Positions 47,475-58,289 are shown, counted from the stretch's first letter. The stretch: DNA of 64,000 nucleotides from Cricetomys ansorgei (GCA_026225945.1 JAMJFZ010000818.1:6685501-6749500), one strand, 5' to 3'. Notes: a model not told the origin generated them from the sequence alone. Translations and numbers: made by a program.

Positions 47475-47480
47475 CACGTG
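47475..47480. promoter_or_regulatory. Distal E-box CACGTG
   Basis: Palindromic CACGTG in gatCACGTGggc, 19 bp before the GC-box minisatellite. Confidence 0.5.
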
Positions 47481-47498
47481 GGCTGGCGTGGGGTGGGC

Positions 47499-47640
47499 GG
47501 GGCGGAGCCTGCTCGGGGCGGAGCCTGCTCGGGGCGGAGCCTGCTCGGGGCGGAGCCTGCTCGGGGCGGAGCCTGCTCGGGGCGGAGCCTGCTCGGGGCG
47601 GAGCCTGCTCGGGGCGGAGCCTGCTCGGGGCGGCCCCGGG
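47499..47640. repeat. 16-bp GC-box minisatellite
   Basis: Eight perfect copies of GGGGCGGAGCCTGCTC in register (47499-47626), then a partial ninth unit (ggggcggccccggg). Each unit carries a GGGGCGG GC box (Sp1/KLF-type). Confidence 0.97.
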
Positions 47641-47844
47641 AACCCAGGGACTGGTTACTGGGAAAGGTACTCAGAGCTTAACATCTTACCTGTCAAGATT
47701 TTTGATGCCTCCAGCCCAGAGCTGCTACTTTCTTATAGGATGCTTCAACCATTTTGAAAAGGACCAACTGAGAGAGCTAAGCGCATAAGAGCACTTTTTT
47801 GCAGAGGTCAGAGTTTGGCTCCTGGATCCCTAACTCGAGATGGT

Positions 47845-48055
47845 TTTATTTTTACGTGTTTGAGTGTTCTTCCTGCACGTATGTCTGTGCACGAGCGTGC
47901 CTCATGCCCGCGGAGTCCGAAAGATGGCATCGCATCCTCCGGGACTGAAGTTACAGACAGTTGTAAGCTGCCATGTGGGTGCTGGAAGTTGAATCCAGGA
48001 CCTCTGGAAGGGCAGGCAGTGTTCTTAACAGTTTAGCCATCTATCTCTCAAGCCC
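47845..48055 (-). repeat. B2/B3 SINE, antisense
   Basis: attttacgtgtttgagtgtt, gtgggtgctggaagttgaat, agccatctatctctcaagcc. Confidence 0.85.
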
Positions 48056-48067
48056 CAGCTCACTCTT

Positions 48068-48120
48068 GAAAAAAAAAATTTTTTTTTTTAAATAAAAAAA
48101 CCCTTCAAAAAAAAAATAAA
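48068..48120. repeat. A/T homopolymer cluster
   Basis: A9-T10-A-rich runs, probably merged SINE tails. Confidence 0.8.
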
Positions 48121-48229
48121 AGATCAGTTAGTTAGCCATGAAAGCCTAGGCTTGGAATCCTAGCACTGGGGAAATGAGGCAGAAAGATGAGTTCATGCTA
48201 ACTTGTGTGATATAAAGACTCTTAAACAT

Positions 48230-48465
48230 TCAGGGGCTGGTGGATGAGTTAGCAATCTGCTAACTAAGTTTTTTTTTTTTTTTTTTTTTTGGATCTACCC
48301 AGAAGTCAGGAGTTACAGGCCAGCCGTGTGGCTCAGCCCGTTCTTGATGCCAAAACTGACAACTTCAGTTTCATCCTGGAAACCCCTATTGCGGACAGAA
48401 AGAACTGACTCTGAGGGTTAGTCTCTGGTTTCACAAGCACACACACACACAAATAAATGCTTTTG
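48230..48465 (+). repeat. Degenerate B2/RSINE1-type SINE with T22 run
   Basis: aggggctggtggatgagtta at the left. A homopolymer of about 22 T spans 48270-48291. tgactctgagggttagtctc and (CA)n sit at the right. Confidence 0.5.
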
Positions 48466-49477
48466 TGATTGTTTGCCTTTTTTTTAAATTCATCATATTT
48501 TGTAGTGCTGGCAGGACCAGGCATCTGAGAGCCCAAAGCTTTAGTATTGGGACTCATAAACCAAATCTTGAGAAAGGTTTATGGTTCCAGGGTCTAGACA
48601 CCAGAGACTCCTGGCTGTCGGTGCTTGGGATATAGGCTTTCTTCTCTGCGGTTTAGTTGCTGGGAGACCCACACAAAGCAGCTAGTATAAGCTTCCACCA
48701 AATACTTTATAACTCTCAAGCCTTGTATGTTGAGACCCACGGCTCTGCAAAGTAGCTAATATCACTACTCTCTGCCCTCAGTTGGCCTCTGCTTGAGAGT
48801 CACAGTTGAGTATTGGGACTCTCAGCCCTGCAAGCCTGTCTAGCTCACAGCCAAAGACAGTGACAAGTGCAGCCCAACACAAAATCATGAACTTATTCAA
48901 AATATGTTTTTGCAATCTGTTTATTTTATTAACTTGTTTTTAGTAATTCAGTTGCACACTTCTCAATCATGGACCCTGGGTGGCAGCTTCACGCGACAGT
49001 GTCAAAAGGTTGGGTCCACCTCTTCTCAGAGCTTGGCAGCTCCTTGGAACTCTTCCGGTAACCGCGCCCTGGCATTTCATCTTCATAACTTGAAGCCCTG
49101 TCCGTGGTTTATCCTCTCCACCTCTGCGTCTCAGAATCGTCCCTGCTGCTCTTCAGCTGCAACTCAAGCTCTTGCTGTCCTGCCAGAGCGCCACTCTGTC
49201 CTGCTCATATTGTCAGCTGGGCCGTGGAGGGAGGTGTTCCTTCTCTGTACTGGATGAAAATGGCCTCACAGTCCTCTAGAGTGCAAAAAGATATGACGGC
49301 AAATGTATGGGGACAAAAAGATATGTGACGGGAAAGATATGGGGAGGGAGGTTAGAACAAGCTGTTTGAAACAGCTCTAGCCTGAATAGTGCATTCTGAA
49401 GCCAGAGTTGTGATTTGGCAACACATGGGATCTATGCGTAGATTTCTGGGCAGCCGGTTAAGGTCTGCTACAACTAT
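48466..49477. other. Intergenic, no recognised element
   Basis: About 1 kb without a SINE, exon or known element recognised. Plus-strand open frames here have no family signature. Confidence 0.4.
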
Positions 49478-49660
49478 TAGGGCATGGAGAGAGAGCTCAG
49501 CAGAAAGCATGCTTGGTGCTTAATCATGAGGACCAGAGTTCAGATCCCAGCACCCACACAGAAAGGCTCACAAACACCTGTAACTTCACCTCCAAGGGAT
49601 CCCTCTTCTGGACTCTGAGACCACCCACAGATACCACACCCACTTAAAAAAAAAGTCTTT
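49478..49660 (+). repeat. B2/RSINE1-type SINE
   Basis: gcatggagagagagctcagc, gagttcagatcccagcaccc, ccacacccacttaaaaaaaa. Confidence 0.75.
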
Positions 49661-49847
49661 GTAAGATAATAGCAAAATCACTACATGGTTAGCAATAAGT
49701 TTGGGGAAAGGTATGAGGAGATGAAAGGGTGTTCGTGTGTGAGTTGGTGGGGGCGCTCCATATGGACAGGTGCACACATGCACTTGTGCGCAAACATGTG
49801 TGGGTCACAGATGAGTTCAGGTGTTGTTTCTTGGGGTCCTTCCATTT

Positions 49848-50275
49848 TTTGGTTTGAGACAAGGTCACTCCTTGGTCTGGAAACTTGGCCAAGTAGGCTA
49901 GGCTAACTCCAGTGAGCTTCCAGGGATCCTCACCCATCTTCTCATCTCTGGCACCACAAGCTCACACCACACCATGGTGCTTGGCTTTTTAAGCGGCTTC
50001 TGGGGATGAATTCATGTGCTCCCATGTGCAAGGTCACTGTTTCACCAACTGAGCCACACCCCGACCCCACCCTACCCCACCCCCTAGCAGTTACTTGTTT
50101 TGGTTTTTTTTTTTGTTTGCGTTTTTTGTTTTGTTTTGAGAAAAGGTCTCCTGTATCCCAGGCTGGATTTGAACTCACAATATTGCTGAGGATGACCTCC
50201 AGCTCTTTCCTGATCCTCCTGCCTCCACCTCCTGAGTGCTGGGATTATAGGCAAGCACCACTATACCCAGTTGAT
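49848..50275 (-). repeat. RSINE/B4-class SINE then B1, antisense
   Basis: 49848-50065: ttgagacaaggtcactcctt to ccaactgagccacacc. 50100-50275: poly-T, gagaaaaggtctcctgtatc, ctgagtgctgggattatagg. Confidence 0.7.
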
Positions 50276-50454
50276 TGCAAATTCTTCAGCCTCAGGTTGT
50301 AAGGGTTCCTGTTCATTGTCCTGTGAATAAGCGAAGACATTGGAATACAGGGCACTCTGACTGCCTAATTGGCAGTAGGACTCTCATTTGCTGCTCTGCC
50401 CGTTTAAGCAAATGGACTGTCACAGTCAAAAACAGCCAGACAGACTCCATTTTT

Positions 50455-50630
50455 TATTTGTTTGGTTGTTTGGTTGGTTTGGTTTGGTTTTTGAAGCAAG
50501 GTTTCTCGTTGAAACTCTGGCTGTCCTGGAACTCATTCTGTAGACCAGGCTGGCCTTGAACTCACAGAGATCTGCCTCTGCCTCCCAAGTGCAGGGATTA
50601 AAGGCATGTGCCATCACTGCCCAACATTGG
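50455..50630 (-). repeat. B1 SINE, antisense
   Basis: (GGTTT)n start, ctggctgtcctggaactcat, gtagaccaggctggccttga, cccaagtgcagggattaaag. Confidence 0.92.
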
Positions 50631-50825
50631 CCATTTTGAACTCACACGATCACAGCTTATCAACCCAGCTTCCAAAGATACAGCCTCAGCCAGAACTGTC
50701 ATTCTACACTGGTTTTTTTGTTATCACCAGCTCAGGAACTAGAAATGATCCTGCAACCATTTCCACCTAGGCCAGATAAAGCATTCTTCCCCTGACAAAC
50801 TAACAAAGGGATTGCTGAAATGTGC

Positions 50826-51000
50826 AAAAAAAAAAAAAAAAAAAAAGTATGACTATTGCCAGGTGGTGGCGGCACACGCCTTTAATCCCAACACTTGGGA
50901 AGCAGAGGCCATCCTGGTCTCCAGAGTGAGTTCCAGGATGGCCAGAGTTACAACACAGAAACCCTATCTAGGAAAAACCAAAGGAAAAAAAAAAAAAGCA
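50826..51000 (+). repeat. Poly-A run and B1 SINE
   Basis: A run of about 21 A at 50826-50846, then B1 from ccaggtggtggcggcacacg, with an internal deletion (gcagaggccatcctggtc), to acaacacagaaaccctatc. Confidence 0.85.
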
Positions 51001-51298
51001 ATACTGAGATTGGTGGAAACACAAGCTCTCATTTGCATGAGAACTTTGCTATGATTGGTGTAAAGGAGTTCTCTCTAGCTACATGAGCAGGATCACTTGG
51101 GGAGTCAGCAGAGGAACTGTGTGGCTTCAAGATATTGCAGCTTTAGGCCCAATAAAAGTCTTCTCCTGAGTAGTGTTACATGACTTTTATGTAGGTTCTA
51201 CAAGGTGCCTTCCTTCCTATGAAACTTGTAATGTCCTTCATTGTGAAGAACCATTTCCTCCTTGCAGAATGAGCTGGTAACATGAGTGTCAAAATAAG

Positions 51299-51440
51299 GG
51301 GCTGGAGAGATGGCTCAGTGGTTAAGAGTGAACTCTGCTCTCACAGAGGACCACCCTCTGTGACTTCCCAGACACATACATGGTGCATAAACAGGCACAC
51401 AGGCAAAACCTTCACAGGCATAAAATAAATCTAAAAAAAA
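51299..51440 (+). repeat. B2/B3 SINE, internally shortened
   Basis: ggggctggagagatggctca then a shortened body to aggcataaaataaatct. Confidence 0.8.
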
Positions 51441-51444
51441 AATT

Positions 51445-52120
51445 TGTTAATTATGCATGTCTGTGTGTGGGTATATGCACATGAATGCAGGTGCCCTAGG
51501 AATCCAGAGAGGCCAGGTCCCTGAAGTTACAGGTGGTGGTGAGCCACCCAGTGTGGGTGCTGGGAACCAAACTTGGGACCTCTGGAAAAGCAATACGTGC
51601 TCTTAAGCACTGACTCTCCTCTCCAGCCTTTATTTTATTTTATGGTGTATGTGTCTGTATGTTTGTGTGTGTATAGGTCACGTATGTGTAGATGCCCAAT
51701 ACCAGAAGAGGGTGTTGGATTTTCTGGTGCTAGAGTTACAGGTAGTTGGGAGTCACCTGACATGAGTGTTAGGAACTGAACTCAGGTCCTTTGGAAGAGT
51801 AAGTGGTGTTCTTAACAGCTGAGCCATCTCTCCAGCCCCTCATTCATTCATTCATTCATTCATGTTCATCTGAGTTGGATGTATGTGTGCACATGTGAAT
51901 TCAGGGTCCTCAGAGTCCATTTATTTATGTCAACTTTAGTTGCCTCCGTGCCTGCACATGCGAGTCAAGGAGTCCAAAGAGTTCAGAAGGATGCATTTGA
52001 TCCCCTGCAGCTGGAGTTACAGACCGTTGAGAGCTGCCCGACATGGGTGCTCAACAAACCCAAATCCTCTACAAGACCAGTGGGCACTCTCAACCACTGG
52101 GCCAGCTCGTCAGCCCCAAG
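51445..52120 (-). repeat. Three consecutive antisense B2/B3 SINEs
   Basis: 51445-51628 (ends ctgactctcctctccagcc), 51630-51838 (ends ctgagccatctctccagccc) and 51866-52117 (ends actgggccagctcgtcagcc). A (CATT)6 microsatellite at 51841-51864 separates the second and third. Confidence 0.85.
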
Positions 52121-52714
52121 AGGAAACATTTTAAAGAGACACTTGTGCCCACCCTTTGGATATTATTCTATTGAAACAATGAACCCCGAAAGAGGATTTC
52201 CCCAGCAATCCCAATGGAGGAGAAAGGATAGATTGAGACCTAGTACCAGCCAGAGGAGGCACTTGCATACATTTCTAACAACTTGTTGGGTCACCCTATA
52301 GGACAGATTAGAGCAGAATGATACCTGCTGTAGTGGCCCATTCGTTGTCTCTCCGGGAGACAACATACCATTAGAGCAAGATCTAACTAAGCAGGTGTAT
52401 GTAACACGCAGCGTTTTGATTAGTTTTTGGTTTTTGAGCCAAGGATTCTCTATGTAGGCCTGGCTGTCCTGGTATGTAGATCATCTGGAGCTGGAGCCTG
52501 ACTCACAACATGTTTTAGATGCTGCTGACTTCTGATGTACAGAAGGGATGTATGTTGAGCAGGCCGTCTAGAAGGTGTTTGCACACCCTTGAGGGCCTCG
52601 GATATTATTCTTCATTCCAAAAGCAGATAAGCCCCTGGCCTTTTCCGATGTTTATAACTGGGGGTTAAAGGGACAGAAAAGAGAGAATGTTCACCATAAA
52701 ACTGGACCGAATCA
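52121..52714. other. Intergenic, mostly unrecognised
   Basis: Only a short antisense B1 piece (about 52425-52475, aaggattctctatgtaggcc) is recognisable. Confidence 0.4.
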
Positions 52715-52860
52715 CAGGCCATGGTAGCCCGCACCTTTAATCCCAGCACTAGGGAGCAGAGGCAGGAGTATCTCTGTGAATTCAGGGCCAGTCCTGTGTA
52801 TAGAAAGAGTAGACCAGGCCAGCCAGGGCTGCACCTTGAGACCCTGTTTTAAAATGAACA
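52715..52860 (+). repeat. B1 SINE
   Basis: ccatggtagcccgcaccttt, agcagaggcaggagtatctc, ccagccagggctgcacc. Confidence 0.8.
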
Positions 52861-52997
52861 AACAAATAAGCAAAACTGTCAAGTGTCTCCTTCAGCAATG
52901 TATTGTTTCCATGAGATTCGTGAGAAGTATTGAAAATTGTTTCCCTCTCACAGAAAGGTCAGAAGGTTCAGGAACTGTGATGCAAAGAAGAGACAGA

Positions 52998-53215
52998 GAC
53001 TGGAGGTGTGGCTCAGTTGGTAGAATACTAGCCTAGCATGGAGGAAGCCCTGATTCCATTCCCAGCGTATCGCACACAAGGCATTGTGGTGGATGCCTAT
53101 AATCCTAGCACTCAGGAAGTAAAGGCAGTAGGATCAGGAATTTAAGGCCATCCTTGGCTACAGATTGAGTTTAAGACCAGGCTAGACCCTATCTCAAAAT
53201 AGCAACAACAAAACC
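52998..53215 (+). repeat. B4 SINE
   Basis: ID-like head actggaggtgtggctcagtt, then aaggcattgtggtggatgcc and aaggccatccttggctacag. Confidence 0.85.
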
Positions 53216-53399
53216 ATTCAGCTCCTGTCTGTGCTCATTGTTTGAGGTGACAGACACTACAGACACAAGAGGGCGCCACCTGCTGCGGGTCCCACCTGCC
53301 TACTGCTGCTTGGTGCTAGTCCACTCAGTGGGTAAAGTTCTTGCTGCTCAAACTTAAGGACCTGAGTTCAGACCCTCTGAGCCTACTTAAAAGCCAGGT

Positions 53400-53570
53400 G
53401 TGGAGCTGGACACAGTGGTACACACTTTTAATTCCACCTTCAATCCCAGCACTTATGCGGCAGAGGCAGACAGAGCTTTGTGAGTTCAAGGCCAGCCTTG
53501 CCTACAGAGTGAGTTCCAGGAGCCAAAGCTACACAGAGAAACCCTGTCTCAAAAAAGAAAAAGAAAGAAA
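53400..53570 (+). repeat. B1 SINE
   Basis: gtacacacttttaattccac, atgcggcagaggcagacaga, tctcaaaaaagaaaaagaaa. Confidence 0.85.
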
Positions 53571-53778
53571 GAAAGGGAAAAAAGGAAGGCAGCCAGGGCA
53601 GGGCAGGGCAGTGCACAACTATAAACCCAGAAAAAGAGGGGCAAGTGCGTGCCTCATCAGTCAGCTAGCCTAGCTACAATAAAGGGTCAATGAGATCTTG
53701 TCTCAAAAAATAAGGTGAAGAGCAATAGAGAAAGATACCTGGTGTCAACCTGTCAACGTCTAGCCTCCACAGGCCAAG

Positions 53779-53781
<3 letters not shown>

Positions 53782-53812
<31 letters not shown>
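53782..53812. repeat. (AC)n microsatellite
   Basis: About 15 AC units followed by a run of C (53820-53828). Confidence 0.95.
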
Positions 53813-53813
<1 letters not shown>

Positions 53814-54029
53814 TTAAAACCCCCCCCCAAAGGATTCAAAAGCTGCCAAAAGCGGAGTACTAGAGGAGCTTTTTCTGGTTCACTCACACATTCTATCCAG
53901 AGAACAATCTGACCTCAGCCAGCTAATTGGTCATTTCAGGAAGCCAGTGTAGCCAGCAGCCAAAGAAGGACCACATGACTGACAGACTTCCATTCACAGC
54001 AGCCAGCACCAGAGCTGGAAAATGAAGCC

Positions 54030-54175
54030 AAGGGGTTCAGTGGGTAAAGATGGTTGCCACCAAGCCCGATCGATGGCTTGAGTTTAACCCCCAGGTCCCA
54101 CATGGTAGAAGGTGAGAACAGACTCCTGTAAGTTGTCCTCTGACCTCCACAAATGCACTATGGGAGATATGTGCT

Positions 54176-54178
<3 letters not shown>
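54030..54178 (+). repeat. RSINE1/B2-related SINE
   Basis: gggttcagtgggtaaagatg, ccaggtcccacatggtagaa, agttgtcctctgacctccac. Confidence 0.65.

Positions 54179-54220
<42 letters not shown>
54179..54220. repeat. (AC)n microsatellite, left arm of inverted pair
   Basis: About 20 uninterrupted AC units. It faces the (GT)n at 54339-54379. Confidence 0.96.
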
Positions 54221-54221
<1 letters not shown>

Positions 54222-54329
54222 AAATACACAAAATGTAATGAAAAAGTTAAAGAATTAGTAATTAAAATACATCTCTCAAGTCAAGAGACAAGTCATGCCC
54301 AAGATCTTAGTGTTTTTAAATTTTATTAT

Positions 54330-54336
54330 TATTATT

Positions 54337-54381
<45 letters not shown>

Positions 54382-54560
54382 TCGGGGGAGACTGGGTGTT
54401 TTGCCTACAAGTATGTATGTGTACCACGTAAGTGCTATACCCTCAGGGACCAGAAGAGGGCATCAGACTGGAGTTTCATGGTTGTGGGCTACCGTGTGAG
54501 TGTTAGGAATTGAACCTGAGTCTTTCCCAAGAGCAGTCAGTGCTCTTAACCAGTGATCCA
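54330..54560 (-). repeat. B2/B3 SINE, antisense, with (GT)n arm
   Basis: Starts with a (TTA)n/(GT)20 stretch (54339-54379), then gtgttttgcctacaagtatg, accagaagagggcatcagac, reversed head ttaaccagtgatccatatct. Confidence 0.8.
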
Positions 54561-54858
54561 TATCTCTAACCCCCGACCTTAGCTTATTTAAAGGCAAAAT
54601 AAACAATAAAAGCGGTGCATATCATAAAGACCTATTGTTGACAGTGTTGTAACAAGTATTTTGATGATAATAAATTCTCACCCCAGTGACTCTTGGGAAC
54701 GATGAGTCCCTCTGTTATGTCTCGGGTGGAATTAGTACCTTAGTACCTATAGGGTGCAGAGTTGCTGCCTACAAAATGCAAAATTCTGGAGGTAGGCCTC
54801 TAGAACACAGTGACTGTGACTTTTGGTATTTTTGCTTAAAAATGGTTAAAATGCTATC

Positions 54859-55619
54859 AGGGTTCAGTGGTAGAGCACCTGCCTAGAATCCCCCAGTGAG
54901 GGGCTGGGATGTGGTTCAGTGGTAGAGCACCTGCCTAGAATCCCCCAGTGAGGGGCTGGGATGTGGTGGTAGAGCACCTGCCTAGAATCCCCCAGTGAGG
55001 GGCTGGGGTGTGGATCAGTGGGAGAGTACTGCCTAGAATCCCCCAGTGAGGGGCTGGGGTGTGGATCAGTGGTAGAGCCCCTGCCTAGAATCCCCCAGTG
55101 AGGGGCTGGGGTGTGGCTCAGTGGTAGAGCCCCTGCCTAGAATCCCCCAGTGAGGGGCTGGGGTGTGGCTCAGTGGTAGAGCACCTGCCTAGAATCCCCC
55201 AGTGAGGGGCTGGGGTGTGGTTCAGTGGTAGAGCCCCTGCCTAGAATCCTCCAGTGAGGGGCTGGGGTGTGGCTCAGTGGTAAAGCACCTGCCTAGAATC
55301 CCCCAGTGAGGGACTGGGGTGTGACTCAGTGGTAGAGCACCTGCCTAGAATCCCCCAGTGAGGGGCTGGGGTGTGGCTCAGTGGTAGAGCACCTGCCTAG
55401 AATCCCCCAGTGAGGGGCTGGGGTGTGGCTCAGTGGTAGAGCCCCTGCCTAGAATCCCCCAGTGAGGGGCTGGGGTGTGGCTCAGTGGTAGAGCACTGCC
55501 TAGCATCCCCCAGTGAGGGGCTGGGGTGTGGCTCAGTGGTAGAGCCCCTGCCTAGAATCCCCCAGTGAGGGGCTGGGGTGTGGTTCAGTGGTAGAGCAGT
55601 TGCCTAGAATCCCCCAGTG
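54859..55619 (+). repeat. Tandem array of 15 ID-SINE-head units
   Basis: Unit of 52 bp (for example 54900-54951): ggggctggggtgtggctcag then tggtagagcacctgcctaga then atcccccagtga. Fifteen units with few substitutions and three short internal deletions (third, fourth and twelfth units). Each unit keeps an A-box-like TGGCTCAGTGG. None has the B box (ggttcgatccc) of a complete ID element. Confidence 0.93.
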
Positions 55620-56249
55620 GTGTGGTAGCAGGGAAAAAAGTTCTCTACCATCAGGGTTTATTGCTGAGTTTCTCAAACAACAGGCAGTCAGCAGGATAAA
55701 AACCTACCGGTTTACCATGTAGCATCATGTATGCGTGATCTAAGAAGGCAGAGGGAATTATATAAACAACTAGTGAATTCCAGGAGCCCCTTCCATAGAG
55801 AGAGGCCAATACAGTCAGCCTGGCTTAAGAGGAAGATAAACGACTCTTAGAGAAATGGGCCTGAGAGGCCAGTTTGCTGGCTATGGGGCTGCCTGTTGGC
55901 TTCATTTCAGGAAGCAGCTAATCAATTTTCCTGTAGGAAGAGGCGTGAAGATCCTAAAGTCCTTTAGCAGGTAATGGAAGGTCACAGAAGACTTCTTGTA
56001 TTTCCTTTTTTTCAGGTGTCGGGGCACAGCAGATCTCACCTACCCACCCAGGGACAGCCACTGAAGTAGAGCTGGATCCTTGCTGCAGGTCAAGAGAAGG
56101 AATGGTTCCCAAACAAGAATTAAGTTCAGGCTTGCAGATGGAGGGATTTAAGGAGAGGAGAGTGTATTCCTAAGACAAGAGTGCAGCCTTCCCCAGAAAG
56201 CAGTTCCCTTGGGGCTATTTACCATTTACCATGGTTACATAGGATTTCA
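55620..56249. other. Intergenic, no recognised element
   Basis: No SINE or exon recognised between the ID array and the next B1. Confidence 0.4.
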
Positions 56250-56251
56250 TG

Positions 56252-56405
56252 GCTTTTTTTTTTTTCCCCTGAGGTTTTTCTGTGTATCCCTGGCTGTCCT
56301 GGAACTCACTCTGTAGACCAAGCTGGCCTTGAACTCACAGAAATCCCCCGGCCTCTGCCTCTCAAGTGCTGAAATTAAAGGTGTATGCCACTATGTCCAG
56401 GCTGG
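56252..56405 (-). repeat. B1 SINE, antisense
   Basis: Poly-T start, ggtttttctgtgtatccctg, gtagaccaagctggccttga, aagtgctgaaattaaaggtg. Confidence 0.92.
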
Positions 56406-56481
56406 ATTATGTGGCTTTTTAAGTTACCTTACTCCAAGGTTGTACGTGGTTTGCAAGGTTTAAGATTATGCAAAATTGGGA

Positions 56482-56700
56482 GTCTGGGGACAGACTTCAG
56501 GTGGTAGAGTGGCTTGCCTAATATTCGTAGGCCTTGGGGTTCATCTTCAGAGCCCCGTACATGATATGTTGACACACACCTATAATCCCAGCACTCAGGA
56601 GATAGAGGCAGGAAGATCAGGAGTTCAGGGTTATCCCCAGCTACATAGGGAGTTTGAGGGTAACCTGGGATACATGAATCTTGTCTTAAGAAAATAGAGG
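56482..56700 (+). repeat. B4 SINE
   Basis: ggggacagacttcaggtggt head, acacctataatcccagcact, ggttatccccagctacatag. Confidence 0.75.
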
Positions 56701-56701
56701 G

Positions 56702-56915
56702 GATGGAGCAATGTCTCAGTGGTTAAGAGCACTTGTTCTTACAAAGGACCAGGGTTCGATTCCCAACACCCTCATGGTGCCTCACAACTGTCTGAAATTC
56801 CAGTTCTAGTGGATCTGATACCCTCTTTTGACCTCCTGGGCACAAGACATGCATGTGGTTGGTACATAGACAGAAAAACTGACAAAACACTCATGCACAT
56901 ATAAATAAAATAAGT
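56702..56915 (+). repeat. B2/B3 SINE
   Basis: gatggagcaatgtctcagtg, cagggttcgattcccaacac, tgcacatataaataaaataa. Confidence 0.88.
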
Positions 56916-56922
56916 CAGCCTG

Positions 56923-57090
56923 ACAGTGGTGGTATACACCTTTAATCCCAGCACTCGGGAGGCAGAGGTAGGTGGATCTCTGGGGGTTCAAGGCCAGCCT
57001 GGTCTACAGAGTGAGTTTCAGGACAGCCAGAGTTATAACAAAGATATCCTGTCTCAAGAAACAAAACAAACAAACCAAAAAAAAAAAATA
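56923..57090 (+). repeat. B1 SINE
   Basis: cagtggtggtatacaccttt, tcgggaggcagaggtaggtg, ccagagttataacaaagata, A-rich tail. Confidence 0.92.
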
Positions 57091-57094
57091 CCAA

Positions 57095-58289
57095 ACACAC
57101 AAAAAACCTAGTTTAGCTGAGGATCAGTATATTTGCTAATGCAATTTTGGAAAGAACTGAGTGAGTAAGCATTGAGTTATATCAATATGTTTTTCTTGTG
57201 TTAAATGAGGTGTTTCTTATAGAAGCAGAAATGACCTGAGACAGTTGCATCACCAAAAGCCCTCTCTAGCATGGGTGACAGCTCACGAAAGTTGGGAACA
57301 TGAAGTTCACAGGATAATTTGAAGCAACTGACAGGTTGGAAGGAGTCTCTTCCACACAGCTCAGTTGGTCTGAGTCTCTCCCAGGCAACTCAGCTGTTCA
57401 CAGAGTATCTTTCTGTTTATATAAGCTTGGGGAAGGGGGGCATGATGAATCTGATGAGTTTCAGGGACTTCCTGAAGCTACAGAGCTGCGTGCTTCCATA
57501 ATCATCGGGAGCTTTGCTGCAGAATAGAATGCTCCACCTCTCTTTGGAACACTGAGTCTTAAGGAGCTGTTTTATCTCAGAGGAAATTGCTGCACAGCGG
57601 TGGCTTTGACTTTTCAGTGCCTCTCAGGCAGCATGAATTCCAAGCTAGATTTCGAGGTGAAGGACTCCTTCCTCTTCTCATGTCTCCCTGACTTTTACTG
57701 TCTTTTACCTCCCTCGCTCTGAGTTAAAGTTGTGGTGGAGGAGAAAATGGAAGTGATAAACCGAAGTTATGAAAGATTTGCCAATAAATTTGCTTAGGAA
57801 ATATTACGTTACACAAAAGTGGAATTTAGCTAAGAAGCATGTCTCTGAAGGGCAGTAAAAAGGAGAGAGCCCTGGCTTAGAGTGGCCCATTAGACATGTT
57901 CTGTCTGTCCCTTACCAAAAAGCATAATTCTGCCAGGCAGGTAGGGTGACCCTGGTTCACAACAAAACCAATTCACAGTAACTAGAACAATAGCTTTGCT
58001 GGTGAATCTCATTTGTCCAGAACTCTGTCTCTATGAAACACTTTTCACTGCTCAGAGTGTAACGTAGGGCTGGACCTAAGAGAGATTGACAGGTGACAGT
58101 GTATGTGGAATGTTCTAGCTCAAAATGTATATAAGCTGCAAAGAACTTTTGTGCAGGGCTGGCTTCTCTGTGGGCATTAGCCAAACCAGACATGTGTTCA
58201 TATTAAAGAGTTTCTCTCCCTTTTGTGACCCAAATGCTTAGAGTAAATCCTCATTGTGGAGGGCAGGACTTAACCTGCCACTTCAATCT
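57095..58289. other. Intergenic, no recognised element
   Basis: About 1.2 kb with no exon or young repeat. 58130-58220 (tgtatataagctgcaaagaa onward) has a TATA-like word and could be part of an LTR, but I cannot support that. Confidence 0.35.

Noticed and set aside
47335..47757. 140-codon open frame containing a repeated GGACSGRSLLGAEPAR motif
   Set aside because: The peptide repeat is a by-product of the 16-bp DNA minisatellite (three units make 48 bp, 16 codons). The same run is open in a second frame, so it is not evidence of coding.
54859..55619. CRISPR-like or tRNA-gene array
   Set aside because: The repeat-like look has no unique spacers (units abut), the host is a mammal, and units lack a B box and a full cloverleaf, so these are neither CRISPR repeats nor tRNA genes.
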